From contig NZ_FQWM01000004.1 in the NCBI RefSeq assembly GCF_900129685.1, forward strand, positions 64,501 through 128,500: a DNA stretch of 64,000 bases. Reading direction: 5' to 3'. The DNA is from Cognatishimia maritima. GTDB lineage: Bacteria > Pseudomonadota > Alphaproteobacteria > Rhodobacterales > Rhodobacteraceae. The notes beneath the pieces are model-generated. The model did not search any database. It was not told the origin of the DNA and saw only the letters and a program-made list of their open reading frames with translations. Position numbers and translations under genes: made by a program. Shown here one piece after another: positions 1-7,855 of this stretch (the stretch's first letter is position 1; every line of letters starts with the position of its first letter).

Positions 1-255
1 CTCGACATAGGCCGCAACAGGGGAAGCCGTTTGTGTGCCCTGTGTCCGGCAGGCGCAGAACCAGCAAAGCCGCCGACAGAAGGGCACGTGCACATACAAA
101 GAAACCTCTGAATTTTCAGAGATTTCACCGAGGCAGGATTCAAAGAACCCCGACCCAAATTCGTTGCTAAAGTGCGGTGCCGTGGGATAGCTTGTGTAGC
201 GAGGAACTTTCGCGTCAAACAGTCCCAAATGGGCGAATTGCTGTTTTGGTTTCAT
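1..255 (-). CDS. hemN: Oxygen-independent coproporphyrinogen III oxidase, N-terminal 85 residues (cut by window edge)
   Basis: Radical-SAM enzyme that converts coproporphyrinogen III to protoporphyrinogen IX without oxygen, in the cytoplasm. Reading the minus strand from the ATG at 255-253 gives 85 codons open to base 1. The start reads MKPKQQFAHLGLFDAKVPRY, followed by the family's RYTSYPTAPHF segment and YVHVPFCRRLCWFCACRT, which carries the CxxxCxxC cluster motif (here C-RRL-C-WF-C, then a further C) of HemN. The first methionine fits the family's usual N-terminus. The rest of the gene lies outside the window. It diverges from fnrL, and the FNR box at 291-304 lies between the two starts, as expected for an enzyme needed when oxygen is low. 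The identification is firm; the exact start is likely. Confidence 0.93.
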   Translation of the reverse strand, partial: MKPKQQFAHLGLFDAKVPRYTSYPTAPHFSNEFGSGFFESCLGEISENSEVSLYVHVPFCRRLCWFCACRTQGTQTASPVAAYVE

Positions 256-290
256 AAAGATAGCGTTAGTCAGGGGACCAAAGGTTCTCT

Positions 291-304
291 TTGATACAGA
301 TCAA
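291..304. promoter_or_regulatory. FNR/FnrL binding site between hemN and fnrL
   Basis: TTGATACAGATCAA is a perfect palindromic FNR box (TTGAT-N4-ATCAA). It ends 14 bases before the fnrL ATG and lies 36 bases from the hemN start. The nearness to the fnrL start suggests that FnrL represses or tunes itself, while hemN would be activated when oxygen falls. The direction of control is inferred. Confidence 0.85.
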
Positions 305-318
305 GGGTGTTGAAAAAC

Positions 319-1065
319 ATGTCATTGGAATTGCCGATTGGTGCCCCACGAGATTGCGGAGATTGCCAGATCCGCCACCGGGCTGTTTGCGCCCGCTGCG
401 ATGTGGATGAATTGGCGCAGCTGGATGAGATCAAATACTACCGCAGCTATGAAGCTGGGCAGACGGTGATATGGTCAGGTGACCAAATGGATTTTGTCGG
501 CTCTGTGGTGACTGGGATCGCGACGCTGACCCAGACGATGGAAGATGGGCGCACGCAGATGGTGGGGCTTTTGTTGCCGTCTGATTTTGTCGGTCGACCA
601 GGGCGTGACATCGCACCCTATGACGTGGTCGCCACGTCAGATATTGTCATGTGCTGTTTCAGGAAGAAGCCCTTTGAGGCCATGATGGAAAAAACGCCGC
701 ACATCGCACAGCGTTTGTTGCAGATGACGTTGGATGAACTCGACGCGGCCCGGGAATGGATGCTGGTCTTGGGGCGCAAAAAGGCGCGGGAAAAGATTGC
801 GTCTTTGCTGGCGATCATCGCGCGCCGTGATGCCACTCTGAAATTGGCAAACCTGCAGGGCAAAATGGAATTTGATCTGCCCCTCACCCGCGAGGCGATG
901 GCAGACTATCTGGGCCTGACCCTGGAAACGGTCAGTCGCCAGATTTCTGCGTTGAAACGCGACGGGGTGATTTCCCTTGAAGGCAACCGCCACGTGACCG
1001 TGCACGATATGGATCGCCTGCTTGAGGAAGCAGGCGATGATTCGGACGGCGGTATTCTCGTCTAG
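319..1065 (+). CDS. fnrL: Oxygen-sensing transcription regulator FnrL (Crp/Fnr family)
   Basis: Global regulator that binds DNA as a dimer when an oxygen-labile [4Fe-4S] cluster is intact. The 248-residue protein has N-terminal cysteines at 13, 16, 24 and 27 and a central Cys pair at 112-113, which can supply the cluster ligands. A cyclic-nucleotide-binding-like barrel follows. The C-terminal helix-turn-helix has the recognition helix ETVSRQ, whose Glu, Ser and Arg match the residues FNR uses to read TTGAT. I chose ATG 319; a GTG at 307 would add only four residues and lies three bases past the FNR box. Its expected targets hemN, ccoNOQP and ccoGHIS are adjacent and carry matching boxes. Confidence 0.95.
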   Translation: MSLELPIGAPRDCGDCQIRHRAVCARCDVDELAQLDEIKYYRSYEAGQTVIWSGDQMDFVGSVVTGIATLTQTMEDGRTQMVGLLLPSDFVGRPGRDIAPYDVVATSDIVMCCFRKKPFEAMMEKTPHIAQRLLQMTLDELDAAREWMLVLGRKKAREKIASLLAIIARRDATLKLANLQGKMEFDLPLTREAMADYLGLTLETVSRQISALKRDGVISLEGNRHVTVHDMDRLLEEAGDDSDGGILV

Positions 1066-1071
1066 CCTTAG

Positions 1072-1911
1072 TTAGTGCGCCATAAAAACAGGGATCTCGG
1101 CCTGCTCCAGCATGTGCCGAGTTGCCCCACCCAAGATGGATTCGCGGAAACGGGAATGGCCATAGGCCCCCATGACGATCATTTCGGCATCGGTGTCCCG
1201 CGCGTGCCGCAGCAAAACATCTGACACACGCGGCATAGATTTGGTCAGAACGTCAATTTCGACCCGCACGCCGTGACGCGCCAGATAGGTCGACAGCAAC
1301 CCACCCGGATCAGAACGGTTTGGCCCATGGGTCGGCGGATCAATCACCAAGACACGCACCAAATCTGCCTCGACCAAAAGCGGAAGCGCCGCACGCGCTG
1401 CGCGCAGTGCCTCTTGGCTTTCATTCCAAGCGACGGTGATTGTTTTTGGGGTTGTTATGGTCTTGCCGCTGTCCGGCACGACAAGCACCGGCGCGCTAGC
1501 ATCAAAAAGCGCGGCCTCTACAGTAGTTTCCATCTCAACGCCATGGTTGTCACCATAAGGCTTCGGCAGAATCGTCAGATCAGAGAACCGGGCCCGCGCC
1601 GCAACGTGACGGGCAACTTCGGTCATTTGGGTCACCCCAGTTTCCACGCCATAGCGGCATTCGGTGTTGCGCAAGTAAGATTCGGCGACGCGTTCGATGG
1701 CCAAAGCTTCTTCGCGGGCTTGGTTCAGCGTCGTTTCCACGACAACGGCGCTGGCACCAGAGAAGTAATACCCCATCTGGCTGCGGTCTACGCCAAGGCA
1801 AAGGACGTCAAGATGCGCCCCCTTGCTGCGGGCGAATTGGCTGGCCTGCGACAGAGCCTGTTCTGCAAACTCCGCGTCGGTCAGGACGGATAAGACGGAT
1901 TTGAAGGGCAT
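1072..1911 (-). CDS. Universal stress protein, tandem UspA domains
   Basis: Cytoplasmic stress protein of 279 residues with two UspA domains in tandem (about 1-145 and 146-279). The second domain keeps the nucleotide-binding signature G-x2-G-x9-GG in GAYGHSRFRESILGG near the C-terminus, so ATP binding is likely. The ATG at 1911 was chosen because GGGAGG precedes it at good spacing; the open frame continues upstream to 1983 without such a site. It is convergent with fnrL (6 bases between stops) and divergent from ccoN, sharing a 206-base gap with an FNR box at 1998-2011. Usp genes next to cbb3 oxidase genes in this order are often FNR-controlled; that control is inferred here. Confidence 0.88.
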   Translation of the reverse strand: MPFKSVLSVLTDAEFAEQALSQASQFARSKGAHLDVLCLGVDRSQMGYYFSGASAVVVETTLNQAREEALAIERVAESYLRNTECRYGVETGVTQMTEVARHVAARARFSDLTILPKPYGDNHGVEMETTVEAALFDASAPVLVVPDSGKTITTPKTITVAWNESQEALRAARAALPLLVEADLVRVLVIDPPTHGPNRSDPGGLLSTYLARHGVRVEIDVLTKSMPRVSDVLLRHARDTDAEMIVMGAYGHSRFRESILGGATRHMLEQAEIPVFMAH

Positions 1912-1997
1912 GGGTGCCTCCCTGATTGGCAAGTGCGGAAAATCGGGTGTTTTGCGACCCGTTAAATTCAGCCTGCGCGCCAAAGGGGCGAATTTCC

Positions 1998-2011
1998 TTG
2001 ATGCAGATCAA
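1998..2011. promoter_or_regulatory. FNR/FnrL binding site in the usp-ccoN gap
   Basis: TTGATGCAGATCAA is a second perfect FNR box. It lies 106 bases ahead of the ccoN ATG and 86 bases from the usp start, distances that allow activation of ccoNOQP, of usp, or of both. Confidence 0.85.
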
Positions 2012-2117
2012 GGCGGCAAATCCGCAGCAAAAGCAAAAAGGCCCCAGTCTGAAGCCGCCCGTGGTCCGTTTGGATTCGTCTGATGGTCACCAACTGGGCA
2101 AGACAAAGGGACACGAA

Positions 2118-3722
2118 ATGATCAACACTGTGAAGCTGATCGTGCTGGGCCTCATCACGCTGGGAGCGATGATTGCGGCCAACTATGCGCGCGACTTGGC
2201 CTATATGGTGCAGGCACTTGTAATCGTGCTTGTTTCCGGTGGGCTGTTTTTATGGGTGCTGCGGGGCACTGGCGAAGATAAGCCAGCGATGTCGCAGGAC
2301 GAATATATGGATGACGTTATCCGGGCTGGCGTGGTTGCCACGGCATTCTGGGGCGTTGTCGGATTTTTGGTAGGCGTCTTTATTGCTTTCCAATTGGCCT
2401 TTCCCGTTCTGAACTTTGAATGGACACAGGGCATTGGTAACTTTGGCCGCCTGCGCCCACTGCACACCAGTGCGGTGATTTTTGCCTTTGGTGGCAACGC
2501 TTTGATTGCGACATCCTTTTATGTCGTGCAGCGCACCAGCGCCGCGCGGCTTTGGGGTGGCAACCTCGCGTGGTTTGTCTTCTGGGGCTATCAGCTGTTC
2601 ATCGTGTTGGCGGCACTTGGCTATGTTCTGGGCGGTACGCAGTCCAAAGAATATGCCGAGCCTGAATGGCATGTAGACCTGTGGCTGACCGTCGTTTGGG
2701 TCGCCTATCTGGCCGTGTTCCTTGGCACCATCATCAAACGCAAAGAAAAGCACATCTATGTAGCGAACTGGTTCTTCCTGAGCTTTATCGTCACCGTCGC
2801 GATGCTGCACCTTGTGAACAATATGACCATTCCGGTCAGTATCTTCGGCTCCAAATCCGTGATCCTCTGGGCCGGTGTTCAGGATGCGATGGTGCAATGG
2901 TGGTACGGCCACAACGCGGTGGGCTTCTTCCTGACAGCAGGCTTCCTGGGCATGATGTACTACTTCATCCCGAAGCAGGCTGAACGCCCGGTCTTTTCTT
3001 ACAAACTGTCGATCATCCACTTTTGGGCGCTGATCTTCCTCTATATCTGGGCTGGGCCACACCACCTGCATTACACGGCGCTGCCTGACTGGGCGTCGAC
3101 CTTGGGTATGGTCTTCTCTATCGTCCTGTGGATGCCAAGCTGGGGTGGCATGATCAACGGTCTGATGACGCTTTCGGGCGCATGGGACAAGCTGCGCACC
3201 GATCCGGTTATTCGGATGATGGTGATCTCGCTTGGCTTCTACGGCATGTCGACTTTCGAAGGCCCGATGATGTCGATCCGCGCGGTGAACTCTCTGAGCC
3301 ACTACACCGACTGGACCATTGGTCACGTGCATTCTGGTGCGCTGGGTTGGAACGGTATGATCACCTTTGGTGCGCTCTACTTCCTGGTACCGGTTCTGTG
3401 GAAACGCGAACGCCTTTACAGCCTGACTATGGTCAGCTGGCACTTCTGGCTCGCGACCATCGGCATCATTCTCTATGCGGCGTCCATGTGGGTGACCGGC
3501 ATCATGGAAGGCCTGATGTGGCGTGAAGTGGATGCGAACGGCTTCCTCGTGAACTCCTTCGCCGACACCGTTGCCGCCAAATTCCCAATGTATGTGGTGC
3601 GCGGACTGGGTGGGGTCATGTACCTCGCAGGTGCAATCATCATGTGCGTGAACCTCTGGCTGACTGTACGCAAGGCCCCGGCAAAAGAAGCCAGCCTCAG
3701 CGTCGCAGTTCCAGCAGAATAA
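2118..3722 (+). CDS. ccoN: cbb3-type cytochrome c oxidase subunit I
   Basis: Catalytic membrane subunit of the high-affinity terminal oxidase; it holds low-spin haem b and the haem b3-CuB centre where oxygen is reduced. The 534-residue protein has the usual dozen membrane segments. Visible ligands are the His in [14 protein letters not shown] (low-spin haem), WYGHNAVGF and [13 protein letters not shown] (CuB), and [14 protein letters not shown] (haem ligands). The ATG at 2118 begins MINTVKLIV; the frame stays open to 1926, but the extra 64 residues are not family-like and would run over the FNR box. It heads ccoNOQP. Confidence 0.97.
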   Translation: MINTVKLIVLGLITLGAMIAANYARDLAYMVQALVIVLVSGGLFLWVLRGTGEDKPAMSQDEYMDDVIRAGVVATAFWGVVGFLVGVFIAFQLAFPVLNFEWTQGIGNFGRLRPLHTSAVIFAFGGNALIATSFYVVQRTSAARLWGGNLAWFVFWGYQLFIVLAALGYVLGGTQSKEYAEPEWHVDLWLTVVWVAYLAVFLGTIIKRKEKHIYVANWFFLSFIVTVAMLHLVNNMTIPVSIFGSKSVILWAGVQDAMVQWWYGHNAVGFFLTAGFLGMMYYFIPKQAERPVFSYKLSIIHFWALIFLYIWAGPHHLHYTALPDWASTLGMVFSIVLWMPSWGGMINGLMTLSGAWDKLRTDPVIRMMVISLGFYGMSTFEGPMMSIRAVNSLSHYTDWTIGHVHSGALGWNGMITFGALYFLVPVLWKRERLYSLTMVSWHFWLATIGIILYAASMWVTGIMEGLMWREVDANGFLVNSFADTVAAKFPMYVVRGLGGVMYLAGAIIMCVNLWLTVRKAPAKEASLSVAVPAE

Positions 3723-3736
3723 GGAGGGTCTGAGAG

Positions 3737-4468
3737 ATGGCTATTCTTGATAAGCATAAAATCCTAGAAACCAACGCGACCCTCTTGCTGATCTTCAGCT
3801 TTCTCGTCGTGACAATCGGGGGGATCGTGCAGATTGCCCCATTGTTCTGGCTGGAAAACACCATCGAGGATGTAGAGGGCATGCGCCCCTACACCCCGCT
3901 GGAACTGGCAGGCAAAGACATCTACATCCGTGAAGGATGCTATGTCTGCCACAGCCAGATGATCCGCCCAATGCGGGACGAAGTTGAACGCTACGGTCAC
4001 TACTCACTGGCGGCAGAATCGCAGTACGACCACCCATTCCAGTGGGGTTCCAAGCGGACAGGTCCAGATTTGGCTCGTGTCGGCGGTCGGTACTCTGACG
4101 ACTGGCATGTTGATCACCTGATCGACCCGCAGTCCGTGGTGCCTGAATCCATCATGCCAAAATATGGCTTCCTGTCCGACAAGCGAATCGACGGTGAATA
4201 CATCGGTGATCTGATGAGGGCCAACGCCATGGTTGGTGTGCCATACACCGAGGACATGATCGCCAACGCGCAGCTTGATTTCAACGTGCAGGCTGATCCT
4301 GATCTGGACTATGATGGCCTGCTGGAACGCTACGGCGAAGACAGCGTGAGTGTGCGCAACTTCGACGGCCAACCGGGCACAACCGAAATGGATGCTCTGG
4401 TGGCTTACCTGCAAATGCTGGGCACGCTGGTCGACTTCTCGACCTTCACGCCTGACGCGTCACGCTAA
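3737..4468 (+). CDS. ccoO: cbb3-type cytochrome c oxidase subunit II (monohaem cytochrome c)
   Basis: Membrane-anchored cytochrome c that passes electrons to CcoN. The 243-residue protein has one N-terminal membrane anchor (about residues 13-35) and a single CxxCH haem site in [14 protein letters not shown] distal Met ligand is available in [11 protein letters not shown]. It starts 14 bases after the ccoN stop with GGAGG upstream and is followed 11 bases later by ccoQ. The covalent haem is attached in the periplasm by the Ccm system, which is not in this window. Confidence 0.97.
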   Translation: MAILDKHKILETNATLLLIFSFLVVTIGGIVQIAPLFWLENTIEDVEGMRPYTPLELAGKDIYIREGCYVCHSQMIRPMRDEVERYGHYSLAAESQYDHPFQWGSKRTGPDLARVGGRYSDDWHVDHLIDPQSVVPESIMPKYGFLSDKRIDGEYIGDLMRANAMVGVPYTEDMIANAQLDFNVQADPDLDYDGLLERYGEDSVSVRNFDGQPGTTEMDALVAYLQMLGTLVDFSTFTPDASR

Positions 4469-4479
4469 GGGAGGGAGCA

Positions 4480-4677
4480 ATGGAAACTTATTCTCTTCTC
4501 CGTGAGTTCGCAGATAGCTGGATGCTGCTGTTCCTCTTCACCTTCTTCGTCATGGTGATCCTCTGGGTATTCCGCCCGGGTTCCAAGGCGGAATACCAAG
4601 ACACAGCAGGCATTCCATTCCGCTACGAAGACAAACCCGCGCCAGACGCCGAAACCGAGAAGGAGGCGCAGTCATGA
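4480..4677 (+). CDS. ccoQ: cbb3-type cytochrome c oxidase small subunit CcoQ
   Basis: Small single-span membrane protein of 65 residues that stabilises the cbb3 complex, particularly in the presence of oxygen in related bacteria. One hydrophobic helix (about residues 13-30) is followed by the FRPGSKAEYQDTA segment typical of CcoQ and an acidic tail. A good ribosome site (GGGAGG) precedes the ATG. Its last four bases overlap the ccoP start, consistent with translational coupling in ccoNOQP. Confidence 0.94.
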   Translation: METYSLLREFADSWMLLFLFTFFVMVILWVFRPGSKAEYQDTAGIPFRYEDKPAPDAETEKEAQS

Positions 4678-5540
4678 GCAAGAAACCTGTTCAAAAGCAG
4701 GATATTCCAACCACCGGACATGAGTGGGACGGTATCCAGGAATACGACAACCCCATGCCGCGCTGGTGGCTGTGGACCTTCTATATCACCATTATCTGGG
4801 GCATCGGCTACACCATCGCTTATCCCGCATGGCCGGGGATCAAAGGGGCTACCGCAGGTCTGTTGGGGTATTCGACCCGCGCAGAGGTCGCCGAAGAAAT
4901 CGATGCGGTCAATACCCGCAACGAAGCGATCAACGCACAGCTCGCCTCTGCTGAACTGACAGAGATCACAACTGATCCAGAGCTGAATGGCTACGCCAAA
5001 TCCGCAGGTGCTGCCGTCTTCAAAACCTGGTGCGCGCAGTGTCACGGCTCTGGCGCGGCAGGGGCTAAAGGTTATCCGAACCTCTTGGATAACGATTGGC
5101 TCTGGGGCGGTGATATCGAATCCATCCACCAGACTGTCGCAGCCGGTATCCGAAACGAGGACAATGACAACGCCCGGTACTCCGAAATGCCTGCCTTTGG
5201 CCGCGATGAGCTGCTTGAAGACGCGCAAATCGATCAGGTCGTGAACTACGTCATGTCTCTGAGTGGCGAACCACTTGACGCAAGCCTTGTGGCCGAGGGT
5301 CAAACTGTCTTTGCGGACAATTGCGCCGCCTGCCACGGTGAGGACGCTACAGGCGATCGTGACCAGGGGGCGCCAAACCTTGCCGACGCAATTTGGCTCT
5401 TTGGTGGGTCCTACGAGGACATCCGCGATACCGTTGAGAACAGCCGCTTTGGTGTGATGCCAAGCTGGGATGAGCGTTTGACCGAAGCGCAGATCCGCGC
5501 CGTTTCGGCCTATGTGCACCAACTGGGTGGCGGCGAATAA
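4674..5540 (+). CDS. ccoP: cbb3-type cytochrome c oxidase subunit III (dihaem cytochrome c)
   Basis: Receives electrons from soluble or membrane cytochromes and passes them to CcoO. The 288-residue protein has an N-terminal CcoP domain with a membrane segment (about 31-55), then two cytochrome c domains with CAQCH near residue 120 and CAACH near 218. Met ligands are present in YSEMPAFG and FGVMPSWD. Start ATGA overlaps the ccoQ stop. It ends the structural operon; a strong hairpin terminator lies 60 bases downstream. Confidence 0.97.
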   Translation: MSKKPVQKQDIPTTGHEWDGIQEYDNPMPRWWLWTFYITIIWGIGYTIAYPAWPGIKGATAGLLGYSTRAEVAEEIDAVNTRNEAINAQLASAELTEITTDPELNGYAKSAGAAVFKTWCAQCHGSGAAGAKGYPNLLDNDWLWGGDIESIHQTVAAGIRNEDNDNARYSEMPAFGRDELLEDAQIDQVVNYVMSLSGEPLDASLVAEGQTVFADNCAACHGEDATGDRDQGAPNLADAIWLFGGSYEDIRDTVENSRFGVMPSWDERLTEAQIRAVSAYVHQLGGGE

Positions 5541-5599
5541 TACCAAGCGCGGCCTTCCAACAGAGGCCGCGCCACTGAACACCCCGTGTCCCTGACTGA

Positions 5600-5626
5600 C
5601 CGCCCCAATTTTTGGGGCGGTTTTTT
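5600..5626 (+). terminator. Rho-independent terminator of ccoNOQP
   Basis: A 9-bp perfect stem (CCGCCCCAA / TTGGGGCGG) with a three-base T loop is followed at once by six T residues. It sits 60 bases after the ccoP stop. Confidence 0.92.
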
Positions 5627-5633
5627 CGTCTGA

Positions 5634-5647
5634 TTGATCTGCATCAA
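5634..5647. promoter_or_regulatory. FNR/FnrL binding site just after the ccoP terminator
   Basis: TTGATCTGCATCAA is a perfect FNR box. It is 305 bases upstream of ccoG, unusually far for direct activation of that gene, and a second box lies closer at 5879. It may drive a separate transcript through 5680-5860. Confidence 0.8.
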
Positions 5648-5685
5648 GGTGGCTGGGCGCTGATTCTGCGAAACTTTGCGCAACG

Positions 5686-5868
5686 GTGAGATGTCACTCC
5701 CATGACCGACAGATCACCGCCGTTTGTCCACTTCAGAGGAGCGTGGGCAAGGGGAGTCGGCCTTTCGTCCTGTTCGCGCGTTTCCTGAGGGGCCGACTCC
5801 TATTTATTCTCAAAATCATCGACATCGGGCGCCGCATCTTTTCGCGAAGGCAAAAAAGATGTCCCTAA
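5686..5868 (+). other. Structured leader or candidate small RNA ahead of ccoGHIS
   Basis: No convincing gene is visible in this part of the 412-base ccoP-ccoG gap. It contains a perfect 10-bp inverted repeat (GGAGTCGGCC at 5753-5762, GGCCGACTCC at 5791-5800) followed by a T-rich run, and a second perfect 8-bp repeat (CATCTTTT at 5835-5842, AAAAGATG at 5854-5861). A 60-codon open frame fills the span, but its product is Arg-rich, looks like no known protein and lacks a good ribosome site. A transcript starting downstream of the FNR box at 5634 could fold here. Function is unknown. Confidence 0.35.
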
Positions 5869-5878
5869 TAGTCAGAAT

Positions 5879-5892
5879 TTGATCTTGGTCAA
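5879..5892. promoter_or_regulatory. FNR/FnrL binding site upstream of ccoG
   Basis: TTGATCTTGGTCAA matches the FNR box with one mismatch in the second half-site (GTCAA for ATCAA). It lies 60 bases ahead of the ccoG start, a spacing that suits activation of ccoGHIS. Confidence 0.72.
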
Positions 5893-5952
5893 AGTCCGAC
5901 TCGGGTGTGGCTGTGAAAAGGGGCCAGCCAATTTGCAAATAAAGGCCAACCC

Positions 5953-7395
5953 TTGAGCGACACGAACACTCCTCCCAGCCTCTACGCCGCGCGCGAACCC
6001 GTCTTTCCGCGGCGGGTCAGCGGCACATTCAGAAACCTGAAATGGGTGATCATGGCGATCACCTTGGGCATATACTATCTGGTCCCGTGGATCAGGTGGG
6101 ATCGCGGTCCGGCGCTGCCGGATCAGGCGGTCTTGGTCGATTTGGCCAACCGTCGCTTCTATTTCTTCTGGATCGAAATCTGGCCGCATGAATTCTATTT
6201 CATCGCAGGGCTTTTGATTATGGCGGGGCTTGGCCTTTTCCTGTTCACCTCGGCGTTGGGCCGCGTTTGGTGCGGCTATGCCTGCCCGCAAACGGTTTGG
6301 ACGGACTTGTTTATTCTGGTCGAGCGCTGGATCGAAGGCGACCGCAACGCGCGCCTGCGCCTGCATCGTCAAAAGAAGTGGGACTTCAGAAAACTGCGCC
6401 TGCGCACGACAAAGGTCATCGCGTGGATTCTGATCGCCTTGGCGACAGGTGGGGCTTGGGTATTCTATTTTGCCGATGCGCCGACCCTGTTGGTTGACCT
6501 CGTGACCGGTCAGGCGCACCCCATTGCCTATTCGACCATGGCTGTCCTCACCGCGACAACGTTCTTCTTTGGCGGCTATGCCCGCGAACAGATATGCATC
6601 TACGCTTGCCCATGGCCGCGCATTCAGGGTGCAATGATGGATGAAGACACCCTGACCGTGGGCTACCGCGAATGGCGCGGGGAACCTCGTGGCAAGTTGC
6701 ACAAGAATGAGCCAGAGGTAGAGGCGGCACAGGGTGACTGCATCGATTGCATGGCCTGCGTGAACGTGTGCCCGATGGGTATTGATATCCGTGAAGGGCA
6801 GCAGTTGGAATGTATCACCTGTGCGCTTTGCATTGATGCCTGCGACGACATCATGGACAAAATCGGCAAGCCGCGCGGGTTGATCGATTATATGGCCATC
6901 AGCGATGAGCCGCTGGAACGCGCAGGCCAACCGCCGCGCAACGTCTGGAAACACATCCTGCGTCTGCGCACCGTTGTCTATACGGTGCTTTGGGCATTGG
7001 TGGGCGTCATGCTTCTCGTAGCGCTGTATCTGCGGTCCGACATTGACGTCACGGTCGCCCCGGTTCGCAATCCGACCTATGTCGTGCTGTCCAATGGGGA
7101 CATCCGCAACACCTACGAATTGCGGCTGCGCAACAAACATGGCGAAGACCGCCCGTTCGAGATTTTCGTCGACGGAACGCCGGGCCTAAGCTTGGAGCTT
7201 GAAGGCGGAGAAGGATCGGATGTGACCGTCGCTGCCGACGCGATGCACTTGCAACGGGTCTATGTGGTGGCCCCCAAAGACTCTGCGGCAGCGACGGGCG
7301 AACTCAGCGATATTCGCTTTGTGGTGCAGGACAAGATGAACGGTGATCAGGCTGAAAAAGATACCGTATTTCATGGCAAAGGAGACAACGGATGA
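5953..7395 (+). CDS. ccoG: cbb3 oxidase accessory protein CcoG (RdxB-like, polyferredoxin)
   Basis: Membrane ferredoxin-like protein of the oxidase assembly operon, linked in related bacteria to reducing Cu(II) for cbb3 maturation. The 480-residue protein has several membrane segments, the GYACPQTVWTD and YACPWPRIQGAMMDE motifs of the family, and two 4Fe-4S clusters: CIDCMACVNVCPMG and CITCALCIDACDD. An immunoglobulin-like periplasmic C-terminal domain follows. I accept the TTG at 5953, where the product begins MSDTNTPPSLYAAREPVFP like relatives; no better ATG exists upstream. It heads ccoGHIS, overlaps ccoH by four bases, and is preceded by FNR boxes. Confidence 0.94.
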   Translation: MSDTNTPPSLYAAREPVFPRRVSGTFRNLKWVIMAITLGIYYLVPWIRWDRGPALPDQAVLVDLANRRFYFFWIEIWPHEFYFIAGLLIMAGLGLFLFTSALGRVWCGYACPQTVWTDLFILVERWIEGDRNARLRLHRQKKWDFRKLRLRTTKVIAWILIALATGGAWVFYFADAPTLLVDLVTGQAHPIAYSTMAVLTATTFFFGGYAREQICIYACPWPRIQGAMMDEDTLTVGYREWRGEPRGKLHKNEPEVEAAQGDCIDCMACVNVCPMGIDIREGQQLECITCALCIDACDDIMDKIGKPRGLIDYMAISDEPLERAGQPPRNVWKHILRLRTVVYTVLWALVGVMLLVALYLRSDIDVTVAPVRNPTYVVLSNGDIRNTYELRLRNKHGEDRPFEIFVDGTPGLSLELEGGEGSDVTVAADAMHLQRVYVVAPKDSAAATGELSDIRFVVQDKMNGDQAEKDTVFHGKGDNG

Positions 7396-7853
7396 CGTCT
7401 GAAAAGCAATTTACTGGCCGTCACGCTGCCATGATCTTTGTCGGGGCGTTCGGTGTGATTATCAGCGTGAACTTGCTTCTGGCTTTCAGCGCGGTGCGCA
7501 CCTTTCCGGGGCTAGAGGTCAAAAACTCCTACGTTGCAAGTCAGACCTTTGACGACCGCAAGGCCCAGCAAGAAGCGCTGGGTTGGCAAGTCGCCGCAAA
7601 AGCCACAGGCGGCTTGTTGATCCTGAGCATCCAAGATGCCGCTGGTCAGCCCATTGAGGTTGCAAATCTTGATGCTGTGCTGGGCCGCGCGACCCATGTC
7701 AAAGACGATATCACACCTGATTTCCAGTTTGACGGAGCGGCCTACGTCGCCCCGGTGGAACTGGCCGCTGGCAATTGGAACATCCGCATGAAGGCCAGCG
7801 CGGCCGACGGCACGCCGTTTGAACAGCGTGTAATCCTGCGTGTGGAGCGCTGA
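7392..7853 (+). CDS. ccoH: cbb3 oxidase assembly protein CcoH (FixH family)
   Basis: FixH/CcoH-family membrane protein of 153 residues that interacts with the cbb3 complex during assembly. It has one N-terminal membrane segment (about 12-33) and a periplasmic beta-rich domain. The start overlaps the ccoG stop (ATGA) and ccoI begins two bases after its stop, so the three genes are probably translated together. Identified by fold features and position. Confidence 0.9.
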   Translation: MTSEKQFTGRHAAMIFVGAFGVIISVNLLLAFSAVRTFPGLEVKNSYVASQTFDDRKAQQEALGWQVAAKATGGLLILSIQDAAGQPIEVANLDAVLGRATHVKDDITPDFQFDGAAYVAPVELAAGNWNIRMKASAADGTPFEQRVILRVER

Positions 7854-7855
7854 CG

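Noticed and set aside
2250-3443. 397-codon minus-strand frame opposite ccoN
   Set aside because: Antisense shadow with an abnormal His/Gln/Arg-rich product.
5872-7140. 422-codon minus-strand open frame opposite ccoG
   Set aside because: It lies fully antisense to the well supported ccoG, its product is rich in His, Gln and Arg without known motifs, and it has no ribosome site.
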